This document shows, piece after piece, positions 25,935-38,647 of a stretch of 64,000 nucleotides of DNA (position 1 is its first letter; each line of letters opens with the position of its first letter). The position numbers and the translations under genes are program-made. This stretch comes from Balanoglossus misakiensis (taxonomy: Eukaryota > Hemichordata), in the NCBI GenBank assembly GCA_040954595.2, contig CM082582.2:6634001-6698000 (forward strand), given 5' to 3'. A model generated the notes under the pieces. It did no database searches, was not told where the DNA came from, and saw only the letters and a program-made list of their open reading frames with translations.

Positions 25935-26767
25935 ATGCCGTTGAACAACAGTGGTCAGCCACGGTACCATCTGCGACGGATTGGGCTTTCAACAACCTTG
26001 CCAGATCATGTCAAGGATGTTATGGAGTGAGTATTGAACTATCTCTGCGTTGCATAATTGATTTCTATTTCTAAACACCTTGTCCATTTCTTCAATCAGA
26101 ATGCATTTGTGTACAGTCTGTCCAAGTATATGCTGAAGGTATACACTTAGCGTTCTCTCCATTCTGATTTGCATAAAGATTGATAGAAGTAATTGTTATA
26201 TTAGTGAAGTCCTATTTATTTGCCAAAAAATTAAACTTAAAGAGCGGTTTGCAATCATGCTGTAATTGCTCTGGGCTGGAATTTCCTGGAAACCAACTCT
26301 ACTTTCACTTTTCAGATTGAAAGCCCGGACGACAGTGTTCGGCAGAAACAAAAATCAAGCAAACTACTACATCAGCTCGCTCGTACAAGAGAATCGCAGA
26401 TACATTTCAAGGGCCCATTCGCGAGTGATATATTCGCTCTCCAACGAACACAAACTGGTTGACTCCAGTATGAATGGCATGTTTGTCAACGACGTTAAAA
26501 TTGCAGGTGAGTCCCACATCAAAAGTGTCCACTAGAATTTCAGGGAGGGTGGGATGGTGTCTGATTCATACTGTACATGTTAAAGATCCAGACCTGGTTC
26601 TTTGGTGATGCATTTCAAAAACAGAAGGTTTTATGTCTGCAACGTTCCCGTTACTAGGTCAAGTTATTTTAGAAGAAGGTGACACCGTGACGTTTGGACA
26701 TCCTAATGGTGTGAACTTGCCTGTCGGTACAAGAGTTCGACAACCCGAATCAGAGTATCACTTTGTG
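25935..26767 (+). other. FHA domain, exons 1-3
   Basis: Exon 1 begins MPLNNSGQPRYHLRRIG. Exon 2 gives FGR, then YISRAHSRV and DSSMNGMFVN. Exon 3 gives LEEGDTVTFG and ends SEYHFV. These are the core FHA features: the Gly-Arg loop, the Ser-Arg-x-His strand, the Asn-Gly-x-x-x-Asn turn and the late L..GD.V.FG strand. Family knowledge: FHA domains bind phosphothreonine peptides and are common in DNA-damage and transcription proteins. The Arg, Ser and Asn that contact the phosphate are present, so binding is plausible. Exon 4 continues with FELCDCDDGG. The ATG at 25,935 is the first in frame and lies just before a good exon, but an upstream untranslated exon is possible. Confidence 0.85.
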
Positions 26768-29700
26768 GTAAGTTTTTTATGACAGAAAAGATGCCCCCCC
26801 CCCACATGTAGATGAAACACTGGCTAATGTATTATGCTTTAAACCACCAGTTCCATATAAATAAACTTTTGTTTTTGTATACTAATCCAATTAAATTATT
26901 TGATTTTTTTTTTTCAGTTTGAACTCTGTGATTGTGATGATGGTGGTAACCAACGAGCTAGAAACACACCACAGCAGGTAATTCTTCACTTTCAACCTTG
27001 TCTGCGTCTTGCTTCATAGCCGACTGCTCCAGCAATAACAGTGGATTTTTGCCTATACAGCGAAGTAGAAAAAAGCTTCAAGCCAGCACCGATAACAATG
27101 GCCCCATTACACTTACATGTAGTCTCCTCCCCACTACCTCATGATTCGCCCTCCCACCTTTTGAAATATTCCTGCCACCCTTTGTTGACAACCATGTGTG
27201 AAAACAATAATTTTTCATCAGAAAATATTCATTTTCATGTCAGATTATTAGCGTGTCTCCATTGAAGAAATCAGACTGTGATGACGATGGTCAAGAGTTC
27301 AAGGCACCAGCCGTAATACCAGTCATAATGATAACCACGGCAACCAGTCCTGCGAAAGCAAGAAGCAATCTTGTTTCTGCTGCTCCTCAAAATATAAGAC
27401 CAGGTGAATATCTCTAATTGCTCAGGGGAGAAGTGCATTGTACTTGAAACTGAAACTGCTTGAAAATTGAGTCCCAACGATTACTTCTGTTGTCCTTTAA
27501 GTGTTGAAATTGGTGACGTCTCTGAGGTTCTAAAAAAGTGTTTCTTGCTGTTGTGTCTACAGAACCATGTGCAATTCTGACATGTGACAGAAACAGTACT
27601 GCAGTTGAGCCAGACACTACACAGTCGAGAGAAGGAAACATGCAGCCTGTAGAATCCGGGAACTCAGTGGCAGTACTGAGTGTTCAGCAAACAGTTTCCA
27701 AGGAAACAGACGACTATTGTCCGGGATGCAGAAAGAGCGGCGATCAGGCTGTTTGGCCCCTCCACGGAAAAAACGACCCTTCAGAGAAAAGTATGGAAAA
27801 TCTTGCAAAACCCAAAGAAGCCATGATTCACAGCACTGCTCGTCCAGACAAGGACACTCAAATAGCTGAGTTCAAAGATGGGGATGGAAGTGTTTCTTCA
27901 AGAGGATCCAAAGAGATTTCCTGTCAGGCTCAAAATGCAAGATCTGAAACAAACGACAGCCTGCGTCCAGGACCATGCAGTGCAGAAAAGCAACTGCAAG
28001 TTTCCAAAGCGACAAGTCAAGTCAAAGGAGACATTGAAACAACTCAAAACACACCGGCTAAGAGGAAAACAACTCACAGCATGCACGCCAAAAATGTACA
28101 TAGTCTGCCTGAAGTACGGGCAACAGACAATCCAAAGGAAACTGCATTGATAGCACCTGATCTAGTAACTGGGATGACAGCTGGGGAGATAATGTGTTCA
28201 TCTCCGAAGCCGAGTGGTGATTCGTCAGACTTGATGCCAAACGCTGGTGATAAAGATTATGAATCTGATAAAGAAAATGGTTGTACAGTGAGAGATAGAG
28301 ACTCTCATGCTATAGGTGAAGAATTATCAATAGCTAAGAAATCTGACTGTGCAATGGATGATGTTGACAGCGTTGTCCACCATGATATCGTAGAGGAAAT
28401 CCCGGTGATGGAGAAAGAGGGAATAGGAGAGTGTGCTGATAGAAAGTCAGTGACAGAGTGTCAACTCGATGCACCAAAAGCCTGTTCCAAAGACGAAGGA
28501 AATTCCACAGAATCAGTTGATGCCAACAGCCAGGGCGGTGACAGCAGTCCTGGAGAACTATTCAAGGACTGTGCCGGTGATGATGGGGTCTCGGATGACC
28601 ACAACAGCAGTGTTTCCCTGGAAGTGCCTCCGCAGAAATACAAACACACTGAGAGGACGGAGAGTGACCCCATAGACGACAGTGGTGATGACTCTTACGT
28701 GACATCGTCCAGTGTTGATAAAAGCGAAGAACAGCGGGAAGGAAACGGCGAGAGAATGGAAGTTGATCAGGAAGTCGAGAGCGACGCAGAGTCCTTTGTC
28801 ACGTCCTCCAGTTTTAACGACGAGAAGGAACCGAGATGGATGGCGTCCGATTCCTTGGAGTTCGGCGTCGCGGATGGGGAAGATCGCGGCAAGGATTACA
28901 GTAATGACTTGGACGTGATCAGCGAGGGGGAGGAAGGCGGGGATTGCTCGACGGACAGTGAAGGTCAAGTCGCCCCTTCAGACGGAAGTGATGAGGAGGA
29001 AGATGCCAAGATCGGGATGGAAAAGGATGGTTGCCTCAAACAGCTGAGTGTGAAAGATGAGATGGTTGGAATTGGTCGTAGAGAAGAGGATGCAATGGAA
29101 AGTGTTCCACAAAGCGACGCAGGTTCCCATGCAGGTAAACTTGCGAAGGACGATGAGAGATGCTCCTTGCAGAGTACAGCTGAAGCAGAGGCAGGAGAAG
29201 ACTCTTCTGTTGATAGGAGAAAAGTTGACACTAAGCCAATGCGAGAAGGCGAGAATAATCCTAACAGAGCCTGCTTCAAGGTAATAGAAGCTGAAAACTT
29301 GGGGAGAATTCCAGAGGTTGCTGCCAAGCAAGGGGTCTGTATGAAGTCTGACGATAAAGAGGGCAGCAAACAATCGAGCAGAAGTTCTACACCTCTGTTG
29401 GACATGCCGGCGTCTCAAGACAGCATCAACCATCATGAGGTGTCCAGCATAGCGTCTGAGCAAGATCTGATGTCCGAGGAAGACCTGGCACTTAAGATAG
29501 AAACCCAGAGTGACCACGAAGAGAGTCCAGCAGGAGAGGGTCGTCGTCATCCCCTGGAGGTCACTGCTGCGGATTGTGGGAGCTCGTCCAAGGCGATTTT
29601 GTTGTTCGGCTCAAGTAGCGTGTCCGGGGAAAGCGGGGACACGTCAGATGACGAGTTCTTGAAGGACTACCTAGCCACAGAACTGTCTGCCAAAGTACAC

Positions 29701-32700
29701 ACCGCCGAGACTAAAGTTTGCAAAACGGAATCCATGAACCCAGAGAAAGTGGATGGCGATGCTGCCTTTGGCAGGAAAGATGAAATTAAGTTGGAGGAAT
29801 CAGAGCAGCCGAAGACTGAAGCATCGTGCAGTGGAACAAGCTTGTTAGAAGTCCATGGAACTGCAAAAGTGTCACCCCTCACTCAGCTACCAGACCTAAA
29901 GATGGAAGAGGCAGACTTGTCTGAAATTGAGGAAGTGGACGTGGAAAGTATTCCACCGGAAAAGTTTCTCATGACAGAAGAGGGCAAGGAGTTCCGTGGA
30001 GGTGTAGACGGGCCCACTTCTGATGAAATGCTGAAGGGAAATATGGGCGACCTGAAAGAAGAAGATGACAGACCTGAAACTGTAGAGGAAACCAAGGAGA
30101 CAATTTTCACTCAAGGAGATGGCGATGATGCAACACGTGATGATAATAACCAAACCGGATGTTTACCACAAAATGAAAATGATCAAGTCATGGATAATGA
30201 TGATGGAGCAAAATTGGAAGATGGAGACGGGAGAGAAGAAAAGCAAAATCTTGCTGAACCTGAAGAGACGTCAAGATCAGTCTCGATGGAAACAGGCCCC
30301 AGCCAGGTGAATGTGGCAGAAAAAACATGCGTCACCCTCAGAACAGAAGAAAGCGTCGGTGGTGCATCAGTTACACATGATGACGTTGAAATGAACGAGG
30401 CAGAGGAGCCACATTCCATGGATTGCGAGTCGACGCCAGCACCCGTCGGTTTGAGTGAAGCCAGCAAAGAAACAGAGACAGAGAACGTCAAAACTATGCA
30501 AGTGCCAGTCGGGCAATCAGATGACGATCGGTCAGATTACTACAAGTACAACCTGCAGAAATTAAACCGACACATGTTAGGTTATCTAGGCAAGGAATTC
30601 TTCAGGAGGATGACTTTCGATCCGGAGGGTCTCAGCGACTTCGTCTTGCGCCACAGGGAAGAGGGATTTCGTACGAGTCTGAGGCAGTTCTTTGAGGAGT
30701 ATAAAAGCAAAGACCCGAGATCTGCCGACTGCTGGCAAAAGGAAGTAAGTGGCATCAAGCTGCGGCTTGTCCCAGATGATGCCGTGGATTCTGGCAAAAA
30801 CATGTGCTGGATGGATACAGCTAGAGATGTCGGAGGGGCTGACGAGAGCGGTGCTAAGATACAGGGACTAGGGTCTCCGGATAGCTTTGCAACATGTGAA
30901 ATCGCAAATGAAAAAGCAGAACAGGAAAGCGATGAGGAAAACTTCCATGATTGCCTTGAAGATGTGAGAGATGTTGACATGGCAGGTGGAACCGGAGATG
31001 GTGCGGAATCCAAGACAGATTTGACGGTTTCGACAGATGTCAAATCACCAGAAATGGTCGGCACAGTGATTGATGGTGATGGGAGATGTGTTAGTCTAAA
31101 GGAAGCAGTAAGGTCAGACATTCCACAAACAGGAACAGGTAATGCATCACAAAAGGAAGATGCATCTTGTGGTTTAGTAGCTGACACAAAGGCTATATGT
31201 GATAACATGAGTGCTGCTGATGCTGACAGTGACAAATCAGAGAATAATGACAATGCTACCAAAGTAAATCCAGAGATTGGAACAGTGAGTTGTCATGTAA
31301 ATTTGGCATCATTATCTCCACACAAGGCAGCCATCCAGGTAACCAGACCCGTGGTGGAAAAGTCTCCAGTTGAGAACTGCAGCTTGCAAGATGGAGACGG
31401 AGAAACTTCTGGAATGTGCAGCAGAAAAGAGGTCGATGCAGTCACCGGAGAAGCTGCAACACTACCATATCGAGCGACAGGCGAAAAATCTGTATGCGAA
31501 AAGGACGAGGCAAAAACTGCCGTGACTATCAGCAAGAACCACCAGATCGGTGAATGCTCATCATCAGTACAGGGTTGCCCTGACAACCAGCCAGTCGGTG
31601 AAGCAAGCAATAAGAGGCCACTGTCTGACGTTGATGGGAGCGATGATGAACCTTGCACCGGTCAGTCTCCAGTGCTCAAGAAGAGCAAGGTTGACTTTGA
31701 CGCACATCGCGGTAAAGATCCCTTGCAGAAACCCAGGCCGTCCGTGTCCCGACTTCTGGAGGTGACTTGTTCCTTCGATGACGACAGCGACAGCAACTTC
31801 ACCCCGCCTCTGGTGGATTTCGCGAATTTAGAAACTGATGAAGAGTACAGTGACAGCAACTTCACCCCACTCGTGGTGGATTTTCCAAATCCGGAACCAG
31901 ATGAGGAGGAAAAGAGCAAAGACGGTGAAGAATCAATCGTTGCATCTCCTGAACCTTCATGTAAGAAGGAAAGAGTGAGTCAAGATGACCAGAATCAAAA
32001 GCTCATCACAGATGTTGATGTCGCTGGAAAGAAGGACGGAGCGGCGATCTGCAATGCTGGCATTCAGATGTTGACTGGTTTAGCAAATTCCGGCAGTGTG
32101 GCTGTGGGTAGTGAAGAAGAAAAACGTGCCATGAGCAATCACACTTCAACACCAGGCAAGACTGCCAAAGGATCTACAGGAATAAAAGATCAGGCTGGAT
32201 TCGGCCATCTTAACAATGAAGATGATGATTTCTTCAGGCCAGTGGAGTTCGCTGAAATTCAGCCCGATCAAGGAGATAAGTCACCCCTTCCAAAATCTGT
32301 GGGTGCAGGCCGAGATTACGACAGTGATTGCAGCTCAGCAGATCTGCCTGACATGGACATAAATAGTGAGGATGAATCTATAGGTGAATCAAGGGACACT
32401 TCGGGGAAAGCATCTGTATTGGGCGTGGGAGCGAAAAGAAAGTCTGAGTCTCCTTTGCCTGGAGAGAGCAAGAAAATCTGCGTGAAAGAGGAGCCGGGAT
32501 CTGGCGATCCCTGGGTGGACATGGAAGCAGGGCCTAGCGGTCTCTGTGTGGATAAGGAGCCAGGGCCGAGCGGTGCTGAAACAAAGAAAGAAAAGCCTTC
32601 ACCCAGCAAAATGGCCACGCTCGCCGGCAAAGTGGCAGCCGCCCTGGGGAAGGCCAAGGACAGCTCACTGGCGAAGAAGTTGCGGGAGATCTCCGGCACC

Positions 32701-35700
32701 AAGCAGCAGGAGTCGGAGAAAGACACGCCCGGAGCCCTGCCGTCGTCCAGCCGCGCCAAGAGGAAGCTGTTGCCCAGCGCGCGGAACGTGACCGTGGAGA
32801 ACATAGCTCGTCACCACGACAACTGTAGCAGCGTGCTGAGGATGCTGAAGGAGACCCTGGACAGCTGTGGTCATCTGAATAGCCTGACGACTATCAATAA
32901 ATGGAAGTGAGTGATTTTGTCACGTCATTTTTTTACGTGTTTGTCGTGTGTCGTGCTTTGTACATTGCATGTCTGAAGTACTGCTACATGTAACGTCGAT
33001 TTCGATCAAAATGATACAAGAAAATTGTTGTTATTTACTTGGTTGGCAGTATCACAAACTAAAAGGAAATTCTTTGTGACATGTACATGTAGTGTTGCTG
33101 ATTTTTTTTCAACATACACTGAAAGTCATGGAATTTTTAACCACTTCTGGAAAGTCCTAGAAAAAGGAGACATTTATATTCCTGGAAACTTGACTCTGAT
33201 ACTCATGTAAAATGTAGGTGATGATGAAAATGTGTCAAAAACCTGCACTTTTCTTGTTGGCTGTAAAAGGGTCATTTCTGACTGCAAACACTAGCAAGTT
33301 GAATTTCAGTGATGTAGTGCGTACAATCCCTGGAGTGTAAAAGGAATGATATAACATTGCGTCTTGTCAACAGAGATGAACTGAAAGAACTGCAGGAGAA
33401 GAAAACCCTGGCTAAGACGGTGATAGCTGTGGTTGGGGACACGGGTGCAGGGAAGAGCAGTCTCATGAACGCTCTGCTGGACGAAGAGGCCGTGCTGCCA
33501 ACGTCTGGCATGAGAGCTTGCACGGCCGTAGTGGTGGAAATCGTCAACAATGAAAGCTCCAGCCGGTACGAAGCCGAGATCGATTTTCTCTCCGTGAAGG
33601 TAAGTTTTTGTGGCACAGTCATGGAAATTTATTGTGTACCACCTGAAAAAGTGAAGTATATATGAACTTTAATCTTTAATATTCTGTTCACTATTGAGTG
33701 CAATACAGCAAAAATCATATTGTGGGGACATTAACTTTTAAAAGAAAATCATTATATGGTTGATTATATGTAGGAATGGGACGACGAGCTGAAACTGTTA
33801 CTGACCGAGCTCATTGATGCCAATGGTAAAGTGAAGTCGAGGCCTGATCCCAGGTCGGATATCGGCATTGCGTACTCTAAAGTTCGCGACGTCTACGGTA
33901 AAATTGCGCCTTACGACGAATTGAAGAGAATGCGAAATGTCACAAAGAAGCTGGGAACAACACAGAAATTATTTTGCCAGAGGGTGAGTGTTGTGTGAAA
34001 TAAAAAATGCGTGGAAACATAAATGTAACATATATAGGACCTAGTCTGTGAAAAAATTTAACATGTGATGTTCCGGGTCGATTCCAGAGTGTTTCCTGTA
34101 AGTAAATTTCTCAACATTTTTACGTTTTCAGCCCCGCGATTTCCGTCGTCAGATCGACCGCTACATCGACTCCAACAGCAACGACGCCAAGGGGTGTCGA
34201 AACGGCGGCCAGTTCTGGCCGATAGTCAAGCAGGTCAAGGTGAAGATTCCAAACTGCGGCGTTTGCAGCAGTGGTGCTGTGCTGGTCGATTTGCCCGGTG
34301 TCCGAGACTCCAATGCTGCCAGGGACAACATTGCCAAACAGGTTAGTTTTAATACCAAGCATGGGGTTGCAGTTTATTTATGTTGCCAACAGTTACCAGA
34401 TCCACTGTTGGTCAAGTCTCGTGGTTGTGTGTCTACTTCCAGATATATAAAGTTATCAGTGTAAGACACTTATTTCATTCCTGTTCTTGTACGTTCCTTG
34501 TGTTATATTATAGTATCTGAAGACGTGTACCGCAGTGTGGGTTGTGGCAGACATCACAAGGGCTGTGGACAACAAGACGGCGAAGGAACTCCTGGGCGAG
34601 AGTTTCCGCAGACAGTTGTTGATGGACGGACAGTACGGCAGTGTGGCTTTCATATGCACCAAGAACGATCTCATCAATCCATCGGAAATTATCAGGTGAG
34701 AGTGGAAGTTTAATTGTTACAGATCATCCAATTTGCCGGGAACGGTTTTAGCCAGTCTGGTTCCAACAAATAACCTGGAGTCAAACAACCTAAATGTTTC
34801 AGAGCTTCGCAAATTGAGAGTGGAAAACGCAATTTACACAGAATCTTTTTTTTCCGTCCACCAGGGCATTGAATCTTGGAGAGCAATGTGAATCCATCGA
34901 GAGTAAGATCGATGTGATCAAAGTGAACATGCAGTCATTGCAGGAGGAGAAGGATGAACTGGACGACCGAAAGGAAGACATTGAGGCTGAACTTGAGTCG
35001 GCGCAGGACGACATCAACGATCTCAAGAAAGAGATTCACGATTTAGAAATGAGTGTCGAGGTGGTGAACCCAGATTTGGAGGAAGATGTGAGTTGTTTTC
35101 TGTCGTTGTTTTTGTTGTTGTTGTAGGCAGCATATACCATTAAGACACGGGATGTGGTTGTGAGAGAAGAAATGAAATGAAATCACTAAAAATTTTGATT
35201 TTGTTACGTACAGGATGAGGATTCTGATGACTGCTCAGAGGAACGCCAGCAGTTGGAGGAACTGAGGCAGGAACTGAAAGAAAAGAAGGAATACAGGAAA
35301 GAAAAACGCGGGCAATTGGACAAAGTGGAGAAATTGTGTGCAGACAAAGTGAAAGAGGTAACATAATTAAAGAAATGATATGTTTAACTATATTTCATGA
35401 CTTCCTTTGGTCAACAATTTCTGTCTTTGTAGTTAAAGTATACAATTTTTTGTCACATTTTGTTGTTTATTCTGCTAGGAAGTTCTATAACGTCACTTTA
35501 CATGTAGCTGATGAACTTCCATAAACATGGCGAAAAATCAGCCATCTTGAAATTGTGTTGACCACATGAGATTTCCATCACACACCTAGGTAGCAAAAAC
35601 CTATTTAAGGTAGGGAGAATCGTGATGTTGATGCTGGTACATGAAATTGTTATTCCACAGATACTGCCGTATGAGAAGGCCATTGAAAGCAGACAGATGG

Positions 35701-38510
35701 AGTTGAGAGAGTTGTGTGCCAAGGCCAGAAACGACTTCGCCAAGACGCAGATCAAGAGAGATTTCAAAGCTGGGCTTAAAGTAAGCAGAATAATAGACGT
35801 CTGTTCTCGTGAATTTTTTTTAGAAAAGACCCAAAGACGTTACCGCACTGTAAGTGACTGTTATACTGTACATTAGTGTACGGTTAATTGTGCCAACACT
35901 GAGAAGGGCTTGTTCCCCGATTGTTTTTGTAAAACATGTCTGACACAAATAATGTTACAGGAGATGAAGAAGAAATCAGGGATGCTTCCTGAAGATGCAG
36001 ACATCGAAGACGATGAGGACGAAGATGACACGACCTTTGACTCGGATGATGGTGATGTCGATGATGAATTGATCAGCACTGCTGAAAATCTCAAAGTCTT
36101 CACCGTCAGTTCCACTGAGTACCTGAAGCTCAGAGGCAAGCTAACTAGAGATGGACCACCACAGGTATAGTATATGCATTTTATAATCACAACAGAATTT
36201 CTTTTATTAAATGGTCTTGAAGCCTATTATCAACAATATCTAAATGCTAGAATTGTAAACCCAGGGCTCATAATACAATAACTAGTTTTCTCTTGAGTAT
36301 TTTAATGGGCAGAACGTGTTGTTTTGAAGATATGTATTATATAGGAGAGTGCTGACCTTTAGAGAAATTTGTCTTTCTTTGAATACATAGTCCATTTTAT
36401 TTCAGATTTGATCTAACTTTCACTGTCTTGCGTTGATTTCTCTTTAGGTGTTTTCCAACATTGCCGACACTCAGATTCCAGCCATCAGAGACTTTGTACA
36501 CGAAATCACCAACACAAGGCGTTTGCAGGGAACCGAGAAACTCATCAGGAGCATCGGAAGATACGTAGAAGATTTGTACAGCTATCTGGCAGATGAAGGA
36601 ACAGAGGTAAAGTACCGCGGTTGTGGTTTGTGATATTCTTGAACCCTTTCACCCCCCAGTTCCCACTTTAGAGGTCCAACCGTACAATGGAATACAATGG
36701 GTTTGGACTGAACCATGGTGATGTAAGGGTTAATCCCTTTTCAGATTTGTGATTCAGGATGACTGTCTGTGACTTGTCAAGTAAAACACATAACATATCT
36801 GGTAAATAGACTTTCGGTGTGTGTGTTTTTCTGCAGAGTCAGCGAGCTCGTAGATGTGCCAAGTCCACCTTCGACAACCACCTAAGACTGTTACAAGAGA
36901 ATTTGCACCCCATTTTAGAGAATCTTGCGACAGAGATAGGGGAGTCTTTCAATGGTTGCATTTTACCCAAACTGAAAGATGGAGTCGGCGCTGCGAAGGA
37001 ACTCTCCATTGTCACACAGATGAAGTGGGGATCCAAGGTGGGTCTTAGAACGGGTGTCATTTCACAGCCAAACCAAGAAGCAGTACTCAAATACTCAAGA
37101 TAGTTCCTGACACCAAGGAGAACTTTGCAAGATTCCTCTCTTACCATTTTATTTTTTTAGAAATTATTTATTTCGAACCTTTATGACTTTTAGGTCAACA
37201 GAGACGATCGAAAATTGGGTGGTTTACCTTGGGCCACGTACAAAGCCGTCGTGAAAAGGAGTGGTGCTTATAATTCGCCTACTGCAGGGGCGTTAGATTT
37301 CAACCAAGATTTGTCCGAGCCTATCTACGCATCCATCATGATCCAGTGGGACAAAGTGTTCAGGTTTGTTACAGTAAATAGTGTAATTTTTTCATGTGTG
37401 CAGTGCGTTGAGAAGTCACCTTTCCTAGCTGTGACTAACATGTCACTGTTTGCCTTCAGATGAACCTGATTGAGTTGTCAATTCAGTATTCGAACTGCTA
37501 GTACAAAACCACAGTTGCTTGATGCATGGCTGATGTCCTACATTTAAACAGTCCTTGTTTGTTTGCTGTACATAGTGGAGCGCTGGCCCGAACTCTGGAT
37601 TCCTGCGCGCAGACCATGCTGAAGACGCTGAAGAAATTCTTCCTGGATTTGACGAAGGAGCTGGAGACACTGGGAATGGCCTTGGATCGGGTGATGCGGG
37701 TCTCCCAACAGCAGATGGACAGTGCAGCCAACAAGGTCAGTCGGTGTCATGCGAGGTTACTCTGCCCTGCAGTCACCGTATTAATCTCCCAAGTCAAAAC
37801 AGGAAGCAGTCGCACACTTGAGGGCAGATTTTGCTGTTACCATCAGAGGTAAAACGGACGTGCATGGCTTAGTGTGCCCCTGGGACGCGGTCAAGCTGTC
37901 AAGATGTTACGTACAACCAATGTTTTTTATATTTATTTTTTTATTCAGTTGAATACAGCGATTGCTGAGTTGAAGGTCTTCATCCAGGACCGACAGCGCG
38001 ACATCAATCGCATCATCACCCCGAGCATTCAAGACTTCATGGAGCCGGTGTACAACACGTGCACCAACGAGAGTGGCCCTGGCAGTTTCAACTGGATGAA
38101 AGGCCACATGGAGACGCATGTGGTGATGTCGAGAGAGGTCATGTTTGATTGCGCCTCGGAAAAGATGCTGGAAGAGTTCATGATGTTGCAGGTGGGAGTT
38201 GCATAGTTACAATGCATGTATCTGTGTCAAGTGTTTCAACAGATCATGAAAATGATGAAATTGTAACAATGTATATTTTCATTGCAGCAAGAAATAGTTG
38301 GATATGTTGGCACCATCTTCAAGGCAATCTGCGATAATCTAGCCATACAATACCAACCATTCTGGGATTCTCCCATCAACACCAAATCACTGAGAGAAAA
38401 TCTACTGACAGGTAAATCAAGAATTCTTCCTCCCCAACGTAACTGTTCCCTATTCCATGCTTGAGGGGAAATTGTTTGGTTGATAGAGGCCGTATTGACA
38501 TGGAACCATT

Positions 38511-38552
<42 letters not shown>

Positions 38553-38575
38553 TAGATAGATAGATAGATAGATAT

Positions 38576-38647
<72 letters not shown>

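Larger units (their letters stand above)
27563..32906 (+). other. giant 5.3-kb exon 6: acidic, Ser/Thr-rich disordered region
   Basis: One open exon of 5,344 bases coding about 1,780 residues dominated by Asp, Glu, Ser, Lys and Gly. Many clusters look like casein kinase 2 sites (SDDE, SDEEED, TSDDEF). Two near-copies of a SYVTSSSVD / SFVTSSSFN unit lie near 28,693 and 28,790. SUMO-type sites (hydrophobic-K-x-E) include IKLE, LKME and CVKEEPG (near 32,478). The last ~40 residues (NVTVENIARHHDNCSSVLRM) become helical and lead into the GTPase. FHA followed by a long acidic phospho-site region recalls the layout of MDC1-type damage adaptors; that is analogy, not homology. Composition argues for a flexible scaffold. 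Confidence 0.8.

Noticed and set aside
26027-26032. Alternative donor four bases later at exon 1 of the FHA-GTPase gene
   Set aside because: Would read through an in-frame TGA; the GTGAGT donor at 26,027 keeps the frame.
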